Shown here piece by piece: positions 1-11,952 of a stretch of DNA of 64,000 bases. The position numbers and the translations under genes were made by a program. This DNA comes from Anisus vortex (lineage: Eukaryota; Mollusca; Gastropoda; Planorbidae): NCBI GenBank assembly GCA_949126835.1, contig OX421495.1, positions 6,216,011-6,280,010 on the forward strand, given 5' to 3'. Positions within the stretch are counted from its first letter, which is position 1. The number at the start of each line of letters is the position of its first letter. Below the pieces are notes generated by a model. That model searched no databases. It saw nothing but the letters and a program-made list of their open reading frames with translations, and was not told where the DNA came from.

Positions 1-774
1 CCTTTTAAGTAATAGTAACCAAATGTTTTAATTATTTAATGGATTCACGTTGCTATTGAGAACATCCTTTAATAGGCGACTTTATACTATCAATTAAACA
101 ATAAAAAAGAACAAAAACTAAACACCGAAAGAAACTTTCTCACTGCAGTTTTTATAGTAATTTTTTTTCTTTCCTCTTAACAAAACACATTGTAGTCATT
201 CGTTTCTCTGTCATTTTGACGGGAATAACCACTAGTATATATACATATATCTAATGAATACTATGGGAAACCAAAACTATATTTTTTCCTCAAGAATTAA
301 GAATGTATATTTATTACTGTAATTAGTTTTTAAACTGTGATGAGTTGTGATAAATTTATATACTATATACATATCTGCAGTTGCTTTTTTCTAAGTTCCC
401 ATTTACTTGTAACTACCCAGAGTCACATAAATTTATTCTAATCAGTGAACAATTATATGCTGATGACTAGTCTCCATTTAAAAGATACAGTAAAAAAAGA
501 ATGACATAGTTTGGGAGGGTAAAATGTAATCGGTCCTAGGGAGAAAGGCTCCATATGGCAAAACACCTAGGTAAATTGCTTTTACAGACTTAATTGAATC
601 CCTTAGAAAAATATGGTTATGATAGCATAAACTACCGGTAATATCTTTAAGAAAAATATTATAAACAAACCGGGAATGTGTTGTGTCAGTAACAAACATA
701 ATGTGGCCAGTCATTAGTTTTTATCAATAGTAAATTAAGCATCCCAGTCTGACCAATTCAATCCATAGTGTCTG
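1..774. other. AT-rich intergenic sequence, no gene seen
   Basis: Short open frames only, with no recognisable domain or splice-bounded exon. Homopolymer T and A runs are frequent. Nothing further supported. Confidence 0.6.
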
Positions 775-962
775 TGAAGTAGCAGCGTACTAGGCTATTG
801 TGTGGCCAGCACAATGCTTAGCCACCTTTACATTTCCCTAACTAATGTCTGGTACTCATCATCATCATAGCTGGGTAGACTCGGGGACCAACCAGGCCCC
901 CTCCAGGCCTAGAAAAAACACTAGATTTCACCAATATTTCAACCCAGGACCTACAGTACACC
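775..962 (-). repeat. tRNA-derived SINE, family A, decayed copy
   Basis: Read on the minus strand, this shares the family A body: the block around GTGTCCCTGAGTCTACCCAG, the GGTACCTGAC-type segment and the TGTGGCCAGCACAATGC segment. The same order of blocks occurs at 6490, 44389, 51945, 55355 (minus) and 61978 (minus). The tRNA-like head is degenerate here, so this is an old copy. Confidence 0.7.
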
Positions 963-3199
963 AGTCAAACACACTACCACTGATCCTGTTAGTTTTCATG
1001 CTAACCTAGTTTTGTATTTTAAAAAAAATTATATTTACACACCTAACAACATAAAACTAAATTCACAGGAAAAGTGTGATTTCTTCTTCAGCATTCAGCG
1101 AACAATGGTTTTCCAGGTAAATCAACAGATGAAAATCATAAAAAATTCTTAAGATCAGACTTAAACCACATAAACAAAAGAGGCAAAAATCTTCTGTATG
1201 TAATGAGCATTGTGATTAAGATAAGACCTACTCAATGTATACATATGTCATGTCTTTTTATACCAACTAAGAATCAGATAGGTCTGAGTGGAAGGAGGTG
1301 GTGAGGCAGGCCAGAGCCTTCCATGGGCTGTAGCGCCAAAGATGATGATGATGAAGAATCTGATTTACACAAGTTTTGTTAATTTTTCACACAAGCCTTT
1401 GGTATATAGTCTTGCAGTTACCCTGTGTCAAACTTTGACCATCTCTGCATCAAGTCATTAATTACATTTACTTCACACTTATGTCATGACAGAAATGAGA
1501 AAGCAATCAAAACATAATAATTAATCAAATATGTAGCATTGAATAGTGAGTGATACAGACTGAAATCAGGTACATGGTCATTAATTACACAGTCACATTT
1601 TTTTCCAGGCAAGTAACATTTTGGGGTTGCTGTTTGAGCCAAAAAACTATTTAAAAAATTAAAAACAAAAGTACAGTTGTTTTTTTTATTTGAGCCATAA
1701 GTATAGTTTGCTGTTTGAGACAAAATTATAGCTTTTAATTTTGAACAGGTTTTAATCTGGTCACCCTGGTGCTATAAAGTCCATAGCATGGAGGGAAGGA
1801 ATTAAATAACTTTTATACATAATTAAATCAAATACTTATATTTTTATTTAAAATTTTTTATTTGAAATCCTATATATTAAATGATTAACTTGGCAAAACT
1901 TTGCGCTCGACAATTGACAGACTGACTGGCCAAATCTTTCCAAGGCTATTGCCTACTTAGTATCATCCTATTAACCTGAAACTTAACGGGCAAAGTTTTC
2001 AACCTTTACCCCCCCCCCCCCCAACACATCAGGGGGGGGGGGGTTCATTACACTTTTTGGTGAACAATTTTTTAAATCCTTGTGTTAAATGCATCTGACC
2101 AACAGATTTGCCCCTTTTTTTAAATCCTTTATATTAAATTTGCTTTTGTTTCTTTATTCCTTTCTTTACTGGCGGCAGTGGGCAAAGTTCAATAGACTAA
2201 TGCATAACAAAATGCTTTACAATAATTTATAGAAAGAAAAAAATATTTTTGGGCTGTTTAATTGAAAGTATTTTTTTTATATTTACATTGTCTATCCAAT
2301 CTGTGTAATGGTTGGAATGATTCAGGCATGGATCTAAAAAGTGTACAGGTTTAACATTGCGTAAATAATAACTTTATGCATCTTAGTTCAAAACTTTTAG
2401 GTGATAATTTTAGTAGAGGGGTTCCATAACTGTTTCTAAGAATTTCCTAACTCTCTTTGACACCTACCACTGATTACTGTCAAATAAAAATAAAAATGAT
2501 TTAATGTTGTGTAAGCCACACTATCCTTTATGCAGCCACAGGAGTAGGTGACCTTAGTGCCAAGATATGTACCAGTAGGAAAAAAAAATAATGTACCCTA
2601 TAAAATGTAATGGGGAAAAAAAGCTTTTAGCTCCACTTAGATTTAGAAGATAAACGAGGCCAAGGATAGTCAGTTTAGCCAGGATAAAATGTTTTAGAAG
2701 CTCTGCAAACAATCAATACCATTAGGGGACAATGTACAGAGGAAGGATACAGTATCTATTGACCTAATTACTCACTGGTGGGTTTCTATGGCGATTTCAC
2801 ATAATTTGTTTGTTTTTTTAAATGGTCTAGCTTTTCAATCGCTGAGTACAGAAACAAGACATATTTTTGAAAACTGTACAAGTGAAACAGCAACCAGGGG
2901 TCGTTGAATAAAGAAAAACAACTACAGGGTATATAAGTAAACAAATGAATACACATAGATTTATAATTACAAAGATACAGATTAACTAACATATATATTA
3001 TTAATCATATATTTATAAAATGATACATTTGTGAGATACATACGAGAGTTCTTAATCTGAAAATCATTTTATTTAAAAAATAAAACTTTTACCTTTAACT
3101 TTACATGAAATTTAAGATAATTTTTGTTTTCATTTTTGTAAACATTTTTCGTATAAAAAATAATAATGAATTATTATTTTTTCTCTGTAAAGGGGGGGG
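963..3199. other. Intergenic, AT-rich, with a poly-C/poly-G inverted tract
   Basis: No gene recognised. A short block at about 1280-1362 ending in repeated GATGATGATG resembles the 3' end of an unrelated non-LTR element. At 2009-2043 a run of 14 C is followed nine bases later by 12 G, a perfect hairpin-forming pair. Sequence near 2062-2095 resembles part of the inverted-repeat element at 4790-5158, so another old element copy probably lies here. Confidence 0.5.
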
Positions 3200-3675
3200 T
3201 ATGCTATGGTGCAAGGAAATTACAAGTTAAATGCAAGTAATAATACAAGGGAAATGACTCATGTAAATCAATTGTAATATTAAGTAAGAATTATAAAACT
3301 TAGAATAATACCCAGATTTGAATATTAAATAAAATATAAAACCTAGGGTCTTGCTTGATAAATCGGAAGTGGTTAGTCACATGATCGACCACGCTCGCTT
3401 TAATTTAGTCTCCCTGAAGAACCTTGTAATGGTCGGAGGTCTCATGTACGATAGACTCAGAATCGTTTTTCTATATAAATACTAGAACGTTGTTATAATT
3501 ATAAATGTTATTTCATGGATGTGAAATGTGATTGTGAGTAATAAGAATTAAATATCATGTGCTGCAATAAGGCGTTCTTTTATTTGATTACAAATTAAAA
3601 AGTATTGTAGTGAATTCGTCGGTTCAATGTCTGATAGCTGAAGACTACTATTTCATCAACCATAATATAAACACT
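3200..3675 (+). mobile_element. Candidate LTR fragment (weak)
   Basis: A purine tract (AAAGGGGGGGG) ends at about 3199 and is followed by TGCTATGG. About 270 bp further is a good core-promoter string, CTATATAAATAC at 3471-3482, and then AT-rich sequence. Purine tract, TG start and internal TATA box are what a 3' LTR would show, but no partner LTR, target duplication or coding interior was found. It could equally be a cellular promoter. Confidence 0.25.
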
Positions 3676-3713
3676 CCGAGGAGATTGTATCAATTGATGA
3701 ACCATTAACAATA

Positions 3714-4282
3714 GAGCGTTCCCAGTAGGCGGAGCTTAAGTTTTTTTGTGTAAATTAAGTTACGTATTTGTGTAAATATAGAACCCACTTGAGGTACAAA
3801 CCAAACGTGGTGAAAGTGAAGTACTTCTTTATCATGCAAAATTCACATCTGAATATTGGCAATCCTACTCAAAAATAAGGAGGTAAATAGTAGTACTGTA
3901 AATTAATTGATTAATGTGATTAGGCTAGGGCCGGCTAGACCTATTTACACTTTCAATTTCACTTTATAGGCCTACACTTTTAATGTTTCGTAGGATAGGC
4001 TACGATGTCAAGTGATATTGTTGGTGAATAGGCTATCTAGTCAAGTCACTATTAGGCTCACATCGTCTATGATCTATGTCTATGATAATAATAAAATAGC
4101 CTATTTTATTTAACATACATAATACAGCTTAAATCTTAACAAGACTTAAAACACAACACATCATTTTAAAAAAGCTCGAGCCTATATGAAACTTTATTAA
4201 TACAGCGGCCATATTTAATTGTACACCATTACTCAAAGTAAACACAAATCACGTGCTTTTTGTCACGGGATTGCAAACGCCC
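3714..4282 (+). mobile_element. 569-bp TA-flanked MITE, uninterrupted copy
   Basis: The ends are GAGCGTT and, inverted, GGGCGTT; both sides are flanked by TA (3712-3713 and 4283-4284). The whole segment is present again in reverse orientation at 56435-59493, where it is interrupted by a 2484-bp insertion. Removing that insertion and one 6-bp target copy gives 569 bp there too, so the boundaries are well supported. The TA target suggests a Tc1/mariner-type element. No coding capacity. Confidence 0.8.
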
Positions 4283-4602
4283 TATATGGACATTAACAGC
4301 TAGCAGTGTATAGAGGTAGAAATAAAATTGGAGCACAGCAGCAGTGAGCTCAACTGCCGTACTGAAAGAATTTATATCCAAAGAGTACAATTTAACTTAA
4401 CTAAATGGTTATTCTCTTTTTTATAATTTTAAATAAATGTTTTTCATGCCACATAGTCAATTTTAGCAAAATGATTGCCTCGTTGTCTCCATTTTCGTAT
4501 TTTTGCCAAATGTTCTCGGACGGTTTATCAATTAAAACCAAGGCTTGACTCTACATAGTCAGATAAGAAGATGAAAAAGTTTGGTGAAATAATAATGCTC
4601 AC

Positions 4603-4691
4603 CTTGCTGTGGGCGTCTCCTCTTCATAATCAACACTGGTCCCGTCAAATCCAAAGTCAGTAACACCTGCCCAATATTCTGATGATGCCAT
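4603..4691 (-). CDS. Candidate first coding exon of an unidentified gene
   Basis: On the minus strand an ATG at 4691 in good context (ATAAATGGC: A at -3, G at +4) opens a 29-codon acidic peptide beginning MASSEYWAGV and ending EEETPTA. It stops at a consensus donor, AG|GTGAGC, whose GT lies at 4602-4601. The exon is 89 nt and ends in phase 2. The sequence is not low-complexity and its base composition is more balanced than the flanks, which fits a genuine exon. I do not recognise the protein. No continuing exon was identified between 1 and 4600, so the remainder would lie beyond the left edge or in short exons I missed. Confidence 0.35.
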
Positions 4692-4789
4692 TTATTCTTT
4701 TGTAAGTGCTCACTCATTCAATTATTCTTTATCCAAGCTTAAATAGAACAGAAACAAAAAATAAACACTAAATACATAACAGCTGTGTT

Positions 4790-5158
4790 AGTTTAAACAT
4801 AGACTATAATAAGATGGACCGCTTGCTCTAGGCCTATTTTTAGAGCTTACATGTACTTTTTTTTTCTGTGCGCAACCAATAAGGCTGTTTTAAATTACTT
4901 CTATGCTCCTTGTTGTTTCTTAAATGTTTCCGCTGTATAGAACTTTCGATTTTAATTTTTCATTGAGAAACTCAAAGCGATTCAATAGTTTTTGGTGCAC
5001 ATTTTTAAATCCTTGTGTTAAAGGCAGCTGATTCAATTAAAACGGAAGTGCAAAAGAAACAACGAATCGGAAATTCGGAAAAGCAGTCTTTCGAGTCATC
5101 ATATAGCAGAAATACTAAAGCAAGCGGTCCATGTATATTATAGTCTATGGTTTAAACT
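4790..5158. mobile_element. Inverted-repeat element with about 45-bp terminal repeats
   Basis: The left end AGTTTAAACATAGACTATAA continues through ATGGACCGCTTGCT. The right end carries the inverse of the same string with a one-base gap and a 3-bp insertion. A related, more decayed copy lies at 61091-61200. TA dinucleotides within the repeats could be the true target site. Non-coding MITE; superfamily not assigned. Confidence 0.65.
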
Positions 5159-6489
5159 ATAAAGCACCCTAGAAGGAATGCCATAAAAATGTTACACTAT
5201 AATTTTTTAAGAATAAATCAAGACTGATATGAATTTGTAAACGCTTTACAAATTTATATCATGCCTTATAGGTGTTGAAATGTTTATTCGTTAACACTTT
5301 ACAAATAATCGCATATAAATTTTATGTCTTTAATACACAATTGAAATATTAGGTTAACATATCAAAAACAATCCATAAGCAAAAATAATAGTTCTGCAAA
5401 TGCAGCCCTCCCCCAAAAAAAAAAACGTCTCAATTTCATTTCACCGTCACCAATTTCTTAAACCCATCTGTAAATTGTTGGGGCAATATTGTCGACTGCT
5501 GTATTATCTATCAACACTTGTCACATTCTTGTCCGCCTTTTGGGGTTTTTAATAAAAACCATTAGATTGTGTGACCCTTTCTTTAAATACAATAAAAAAA
5601 ATGCATTAGAAAGATAAGATAATGAAGCTAACGGTGATCATTATTTTTACCGCTCAACTCTCCATGCTAATGCATTTAGCATGCTCATTGTGGTCTAGTT
5701 AAATAATTCAGTTGCAGATGTTGAGTCGGTCATTCACAAGAAAACAATAGATCTAGATTAAAAAGAAAGGTGTCTTAACACTTTTTAAATGATTCATAGT
5801 GAAGACACCACAGATTGAAATGAGCGCACCCCAAAGGACTTCTTTTTGAATCCAACAACAGAAATACATCACCGATATTGGTTTGAATTTAAACATGAGC
5901 AAATTTGATACCTTTTGACAAACAATATTTGGACATAACTTTGTTTTTAACTAATAAGCCAATCTACTCCCCATCTTTAGAATAGGCTAAAATATATTTA
6001 GAAGCAATAGTTCAATAAAAAATTATACCAGAACGCAAGAAAAGCTGAATGGAATTGAAAATTAAAAACACAAATACAGCACTAAATTTTGAAATGTGTC
6101 CAAAATAAACCAGTGAATAAAATAAGTTTTGCTTGCAACTTTTACTTATGCAACTTTCAATTAGGGCCTAACCGAGCTGATGATTTCCACTGAGTAACTC
6201 AGAGTCCAATTGGGGGTACAAACAACCAAGTTTCACTACAATAATAATATCTTATTCTCTTGATAATCTGCACTTAACCCCCCCCCCCCACTACTCATGT
6301 CCAGTTACACGCTTACTCATGACAATACTAGAAGTTAGAGCTTTGGAAAAACTGATCAAGTCTGAATAATACATTTAAAAGTTTGGTATTTCTTGAGATG
6401 TAACTTTAATTTTCCTTTATTTGTTTGTCAAGGTCTTGAAAATAAATGACAGCTACACAATAGCAATGCGCTACACACAAAAAAAAAAA
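5159..6489. other. Intergenic, no gene; one strong hairpin
   Basis: At 5226-5260 a 16-bp inverted repeat (GATATGAATTTGTAAA against its complement, one mismatch, 3-nt loop) forms a hairpin. Otherwise AT-rich sequence with A, T and C runs and no recognisable exon. Confidence 0.5.
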
Positions 6490-6757
6490 GGGGCACGGTA
6501 GCCGAGCTTTCGACTGGCGATCCAAGGGGCCTGGGTTCGAATCCTGGTGCAGGTTGGGATTTTTTCCCAGGATCTGAGGGTGTCCCTGAGTCTACCCAGC
6601 TCTGATGGGTACCTGACCTTAGTTGGGGTAAAGTAAAGGCGGCTGTGCATAGTGCTGGCCACACAATCACCTAGTATGCCGTGGCCACGGAAACTGGTGA
6701 ACGCTGCTTCACCGGCCCTATGGACCCATTGGTCTGACGGGATACTTTACTTTACTT
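6490..6757 (+). repeat. tRNA-derived SINE, family A, well-preserved copy
   Basis: It begins with a tRNA-like head containing a consensus RNA polymerase III B box, GGTTCGAATCC, at about 6534-6544. The conserved body follows (GTGTCCCTGAGTCTACCCAG, then GGTACCTGACC, then GTAAAGTAAAGGCGGC, then CACAATCACCTAGTATGCC) and it ends in a TACTTTACTTTAC tail. The central block is shared by all family A copies here, consistent with a conserved SINE central domain of the kind described in gastropods. The family name was not determined. Confidence 0.85.
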
Positions 6758-6802
6758 ACACACAAAAAAAAGGAAAGAAATGTATCTCTATGGGAGGAAT
6801 AT

Positions 6803-7792
6803 GAACTCGGGTAAGGTTATTTGCAGATGGTTGTATAATTTACAGAACAATAAAGACAGAAAAAGTGAATTCTTCCAAAAAGACCTAGATGGGTTACAAA
6901 TATGGGAATCTAACTGAAGTATGTCTTTTCAACCAGAAGAGTGCCAACTGTTAAGAGTAGGAAATGAAAAAAATAATTACAAACTACTTTATTCATGGAA
7001 AAGTCCTAACCCAAACAAAAAATGCAAAGTACTTAGACTTAGGAGTAATAATATATGATAAAAATTATCTTGGAATCCACATACTGATGAAGTAATTTAA
7101 AAAATCTAACAAAACTTTAGGCTTCAGAAAAAGAAACTTTTACAAATGTAATAACAACATAAAACTAAAATGCCATATCTCACATTAGTTAGAAGATATA
7201 TATTAGAATATGCATCTCCTGTATGGGACGCATCAACTAAATTAAAAAATTAAAAAATTAGAACAAGTTCAGAAAAGAGCTGCAAGGTTCATAATCATTA
7301 CTAGCAAATATTCACAACTAACAAGAGTAACACCAATAGTTAGGCCTAAATCACTAAAAACACTAGATAACAGAAGGGGAAAGAGTAAAGTAGTAAAATA
7401 GATATGATATAAGGAAGGCATTAAATAAAAATTCTAACTTAGAAATACAACACAATAACAATCGGTTACAATGCTCAGATAAACATATGGAAAAAAAACA
7501 CTTTACTTACCCCTTATCATGCAAGAATATTAGCATATTATATATATATGCAAGAATAAAAGCATATTATATATATATATAATATAATATAATTATATAA
7601 AATAGTATAGCCTAAGTAGAATGGGTTGCCTCAACAAACTAGGAAAACCAGTAACTTATCATCATTTAAAAAATTAATAAAGATGCAAGACTAGACTAAG
7701 TAAGACTGGATGAGCATAGGACGCAATTGGCCTAATTCTAATTGATAATTGGAAATAATAATCTTTTCTTTATAGAAGGAGAAGGCACGTCT
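6803..7792 (+). pseudogene. Decayed 3' part of the Jockey-like LINE
   Basis: It aligns by eye to about 53345-54200 of the better copy: the palm-domain stretch around the aspartate pair, then the C-terminal region (a KRAARF-like segment near 7275), then the non-coding tail. Several frameshifts and stops are present; for example the frame breaks near 6917. The terminal hairpin region near 7755-7785 is degraded by an insertion. An old dead copy of the family intact at 52345. Confidence 0.8.
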
Positions 7793-8593
7793 GTAATAGT
7801 AATAGGCCTATAGCATAGGCGCCTATAGCCATAGGATAGGCCTTTAATAAAAAGTACAAATAAAAAAAGATATTTACAAATAGTAATAGGCCTATTAACC
7901 CTATTATTATTATTATATTATATATAATCTAGACTAGTACTAGTATAGATCTAGCCCATTCTAGGCCTAAATATTTATATAACAATAACTTATAACATTA
8001 ATTTTGTATTATCATTAGAGCTTACACTTACAGATGAAGTTGTGTTACTATAACTAGAGGTACTATAGGGTCTATAGGTCTACTTGTTGAACTTGTTCTT
8101 AGAACTTAAAATTAAAATAAAAGGGTAATTGTTTACCATATATTTATAAGCAAATATTTTTTTATCAGAATACGAATGATACCTTTTGAAGATGACAATC
8201 CGATTACGATGATCAAATTAAACCGTGATTGCTTTTTAGCTCATCATTCTGTCATTTGTTAGTGTACATCACTACTAATTTAGGTATGCCCTAATTTCAT
8301 GGATATATATATGTTGCAGAAGGTTTTGCAAAGGGGAAGTAATTATAAAGTGCCAAATCATTTCTTTGGCAAAATAATAAACACAGAAGTGTAATACATA
8401 AAAACCTAGAAGAAAATACACTTTCGTGTTATTTTTTTAACCATCAGTCATCAGTAGACGACATATCAATATTTTACGTCTAATAAAATCACCTTAAATA
8501 AATTCAAAAGTGTATACAAAAATACTTGTACCCAGACTAGTTATTAAACTAGTCTGCTATTTTGTGGCAGCGTAGGCCCCTAAAGGCTAATGT
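7793..8593. other. Intergenic, no gene seen
   Basis: Very AT-rich with several TAGGCCTA-type octamers. No exon or element boundary could be supported. Confidence 0.5.
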
Positions 8594-8691
8594 TTTATCT
8601 TATCTTATACATTACAGACGCTCCGCTCCTTCTATAAAGAAAATTATTGCGTCCTACGCTCATCCGTGGTCCGGAGTCTAGTCTTGCATTT
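8594..8691 (-). mobile_element. LINE 3' tail, left half of a split copy
   Basis: Read on the minus strand this is the 3' terminal sequence of the LINE at 52345, including the terminal hairpin (a GCTCC duplication disturbs one arm) and the GATAAGATA-type end. The alignment stops at 8691 in a T run and resumes without loss at 21070. The two halves are one LINE fragment divided by the 8692-21069 insertion. Confidence 0.85.
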
Positions 8692-8830
8692 TTGGGGACG
8701 TCCATTAATTACGTCAACAATTTTTTGGCGATTTTGACCTCCCCCCTCCCCCTTGTCAACAACTGTCAAACTTTCAGAGACCCCCCCTATATAATTACGT
8801 CAACAATTCGTTACCCCCCCCCCCTATAAC
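8692..8830 (+). repeat. Left terminal and subterminal region of the composite transposon
   Basis: Terminal GGGGACGTCCATTAATTACG, then GTCAACAA, then a C-rich block, TTGTCAACAACTGTCAAAC and a second ATTACGTCAACAATT. The repeated GTCAAC units are candidate transposase-binding sites. This is inference from their repetition only. Confidence 0.6.
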
Positions 8831-8968
8831 AAGTAAAAAAAAAATTAAACGCTGGCTTTTATGTTTAAAATAGATTTGAAACGGAAAGATCTAGATTCTT
8901 TACTATAATTAATTGTAATACATTTTAAAACTTGTTTTAAAGATTTCATATTGACTAGATAGAACTCT

Positions 8969-9365
8969 CATAGGCGTAGCCACGAAAGGGGTGTAACATG
9001 CTTACTACCCCCCATCGCCCCTCCCAATTTTTTTTTCCTATCCGAGGATTTTAACAATATTTCTTTCCTTTTTATTTACTATTGTTCTTTTCATATAGAT
9101 ATATTGAATACTTTCTGATTGTACTTTTCACTAATGAGCTTTTGGTACAATGTTAATTGTTAAATAGCTTAGGGGGAAATTATGCACCAGTTGTAAATTA
9201 ACCTGCTATTTTAACAATATGCTCACTATTCCTTCTTGCATTATTGCCCCCCTCCCCCTCCACACACACATATGATTATACACACGGAAGTTGGCTTCCT
9301 TGCCCCTACCACTCCTACCTTGCACTATTTGCCACCCACACCTTGCAATCTGGCTACGCCACTAT
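8969..9365. mobile_element. hAT-like MITE
   Basis: The left end CATAGGCGTAGCCACGAAAGG faces an inverse right end, TGGCTACGCCACTAT. The GGCGTAGCCA core matches the terminus type of the autonomous-like hAT at 37489 (GTGGCGTAGCTA). The interior is C-rich and non-coding. No clean 8-bp target duplication was found. Confidence 0.55.
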
Positions 9366-9691
9366 AGGCCTACTAATACATTTTCATCTCATACATTTTT
9401 TTTCAGACAATTAGAAATTAAAACTAAAAAATTACTATATTAAGCCTAATCACCAAATTTTAATGTTTCACCTATTATAACGTAGTCAGCAAAAATATAT
9501 TAGTTTATATATCAGAATTAGGGATGTTAAAAGGAAAGGTAGGATAAGTATTTCGGACTTCATGGGCCACGAATTATTTTTATGAAGGAAATATTTTAAA
9601 ATAACCATGTTGGATTCACACGATACACTTCATTCAATGCAATTCAAACATAGTCTCAGAGAGGGCCTATTGTTGTCTTTAGTTATATGTC

Positions 9692-10901
9692 TGTCAGGAT
9701 GTGTTTAGGATTAGGACATCAACCTGGCAGAAGTTGGGCGATGAGAGGGGTGCGGAGTCGTAGGTGAGTGGGGTAGTAGTGGCAGGTCGTCGTGGGGTAT
9801 GAATTACCGTGACTGGAATCGCCCTGGAATAATTATTATTTCTCTCTTGGCTCGTTAGATGTTATGACGGACACACAGATAGTTCTAAGTAGGCAAATAA
9901 ATCACTGGTTAAGTTCAGGTGTTTATTATCATTTCAATTCTTCACTCTATGGCAAGATACATATACGAATTTGCACAGGCTTCAGTTAACACTCAACACA
10001 TGGTACTGCTAGGTTATCCAAAACATTAGGCAACCGTAGCTGTGTTCATGAAAATACTTAGACTGACAAAATATCTATCTATACACATGCAGGCGGTATA
10101 TCCTATGGAACAACTGAATAAGTGGAGGCTAGAATCGAACAACCTTCTCCGCCTCACGCTTGAGCCAAAAGTGTCCTAAAACTAGTTAAGCGTGCTTTCA
10201 TGGATTTCAGTCACGTGATCAGTGGTCAATTTGATTGGATAGCTACATTAGTTTAGAATTACATATGTTCTGGTTGGCTGGTTTGCTTGCATAAAGGATT
10301 TTGACTATTGGGGGGGGGGAAATTAGGGGTGGGTGCAGCCCAAGGTGCTTACGTATGTGCGAGACGCTTCGCTCCAGATGTCACTACTTCGAGTGGATAA
10401 AGGGCTTGACCACGGGCGCTGAGTAGGGGACGAAGAGGGGAGATAATGAAAAAGGTGTAGCAGTGGGTGGGGGTGTCTACAGGTGGGTAGGGGTTTTACG
10501 TGTATGCTGAGTTTAGCAAAATAAATGGGTAGTTACTATCCAAATGCAACATGAATCATAATTGACAGCATAAAAGAATATATATATATATATACATACA
10601 TTAAAGAATACACACACATACAATCACACATACAAATAGTGTAATACCAATTGGCTGAATCAAGTAGCAACTCTGAATTCGGGAATGAAAAAAGTGTAGA
10701 GAGGGTTAAAGAGGGGTGAGGAGAAGAGTGGTTGGGGTGTTCCTATTGCGTGAGAAGAGGGAAAGAGGTAATGGCGTCAGGCTACTTTCTACTCCCTAAT
10801 CTAACTCTACGCTAACCTATGTTTCTAGTTCTACACTACTTCTGCGCTATGATCTATCCATGAGTACTAATAAGGTTACGATTTAATCCAGAATCGTGAC
10901 A
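9692..10901 (-). mobile_element. Candidate solo or terminal LTR, about 1.2 kb
   Basis: The segment begins TGTCAGG and ends CGTGACA, giving the inverted TGTCA/TGACA termini of an LTR. On the minus strand it contains an AATAAA inside AAATGATAATAAACACC near 9930. No primer-binding site, polypurine tract or target duplication was found at either side. The last 300 bp are included in the duplicated block at 19402-20751. Orientation and identity are tentative. Confidence 0.3.
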
Positions 10902-11952
10902 ATTGCCAATCCCAGCTATCGCTTACATGGTATATATAACGAACGCCAGTCTCTGGCGCCTAATTTCACTTCTGTACCTATGAGCCCCAAAGCTGGCGAA
11001 GTGTGTAAACCGCCGATACGTTCCCATTAAGAATACACCAGCGGGCGAACGCATGGGAAAGAGCTCCCGCAGCGGGTCCGGACAGAGCTGAGCTCAACCC
11101 TAAACGTTACGCCCTGGACACAAGACGGGCTCGTCCGGTTTTATTCTGTTGAGGCCTTTTAACTTGGTTCCTCGAGTCTGACCAGTGAGCTAATGCATGG
11201 GACAAGCGTTCGCCGAGATACTTCCACTCCCATCTCTGTAAGTGACGGAGAGAGGCGTGGTATCCCAAGCTGCAAGTCTGTAGATTAATCGGTTTGTTCT
11301 GTGCTTCCATTTGAGGGGGCCTGTGAGGTACCCACTGTCCGATTTCTGGCGTCTCCGGGGTGGGGGCTGATGCGACGCACGGAAAGGTATACAAAACGTC
11401 CTGTAAAAACGGCTGCTTTCAAAGGTTGCCTTGAGGGGATGACATCCCCGTGTCAGACAAAATCCACTCGGCCAACACACCGTCAGCCCACATTACAGGA
11501 ATACGAGGCAAGCCATGGATGGCTTGAGCAAATGTACGTTCGTAAAAGGGGAATCCGAACAGAGCAAGCCGACCCAACAAGCGACCGCCCTGTAAGACAA
11601 AGCCTGCCTACTCATATCTTTCCATGTCGGAGTGCATGGCCTGCTAACGCTGATCCAAACATGGTTTCAAGGGTTGGAACTTGGAAAAGACTCAACCGTG
11701 GGCGTTGAATTAAAGCAGTCTACTCTCGGACGGTGTTCATAGTCCTTTCAGGACTCAATAACAGAACGGCGCCTAATTTAGATGTAGGCCTACTGAGCGG
11801 CAAAAAACTGGGTTTCTGTTTCTGAACGTACTCTGCAGAATGTATGTTGGTGTGTTTATGTTCTTTTGTTATTCCAGTCACAATGGCTCGCTAGACTACA
11901 GCGAAGGTGAAGTTTTTTACATTTGGTCGGTCACTTTGCCGTGCTAACAATT
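10603..11952 (+). repeat. 1350-bp duplicated block, copy 1
   Basis: It matches 19402-20751 with a constant offset of 8799 bp, so no net length change. I noticed only about half a dozen substitutions, for example near 11350, 11696 and 11929. The last kilobase is GC-richer than its surroundings and contains a 135-codon frame on the plus strand (11301-11708) and 95-96-codon frames on the minus strand. None resembles a known protein, and competing frames on both strands argue against coding. It ends in ACAATT directly against the 5' LTR. Confidence 0.9.

Noticed and set aside
1081..1113. Acceptor-like CTTCTTCAG and donor-like CAG|GTAAAT around 27 bases
   Set aside because: Looks like a microexon, but there are no neighbouring exons or a matching frame; chance is likely in 64 kb.
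6534..6544. Possible functional tRNA gene from the B box at the SINE head
   Set aside because: The full cloverleaf cannot be drawn and the sequence continues into a repeated SINE body.
11301..11708. 135-codon plus-strand frame, present in both duplicated blocks
   Set aside because: Overlaps two minus-strand frames of similar size and shows no domain. Its survival in copy 2 is explained by the recent duplication.
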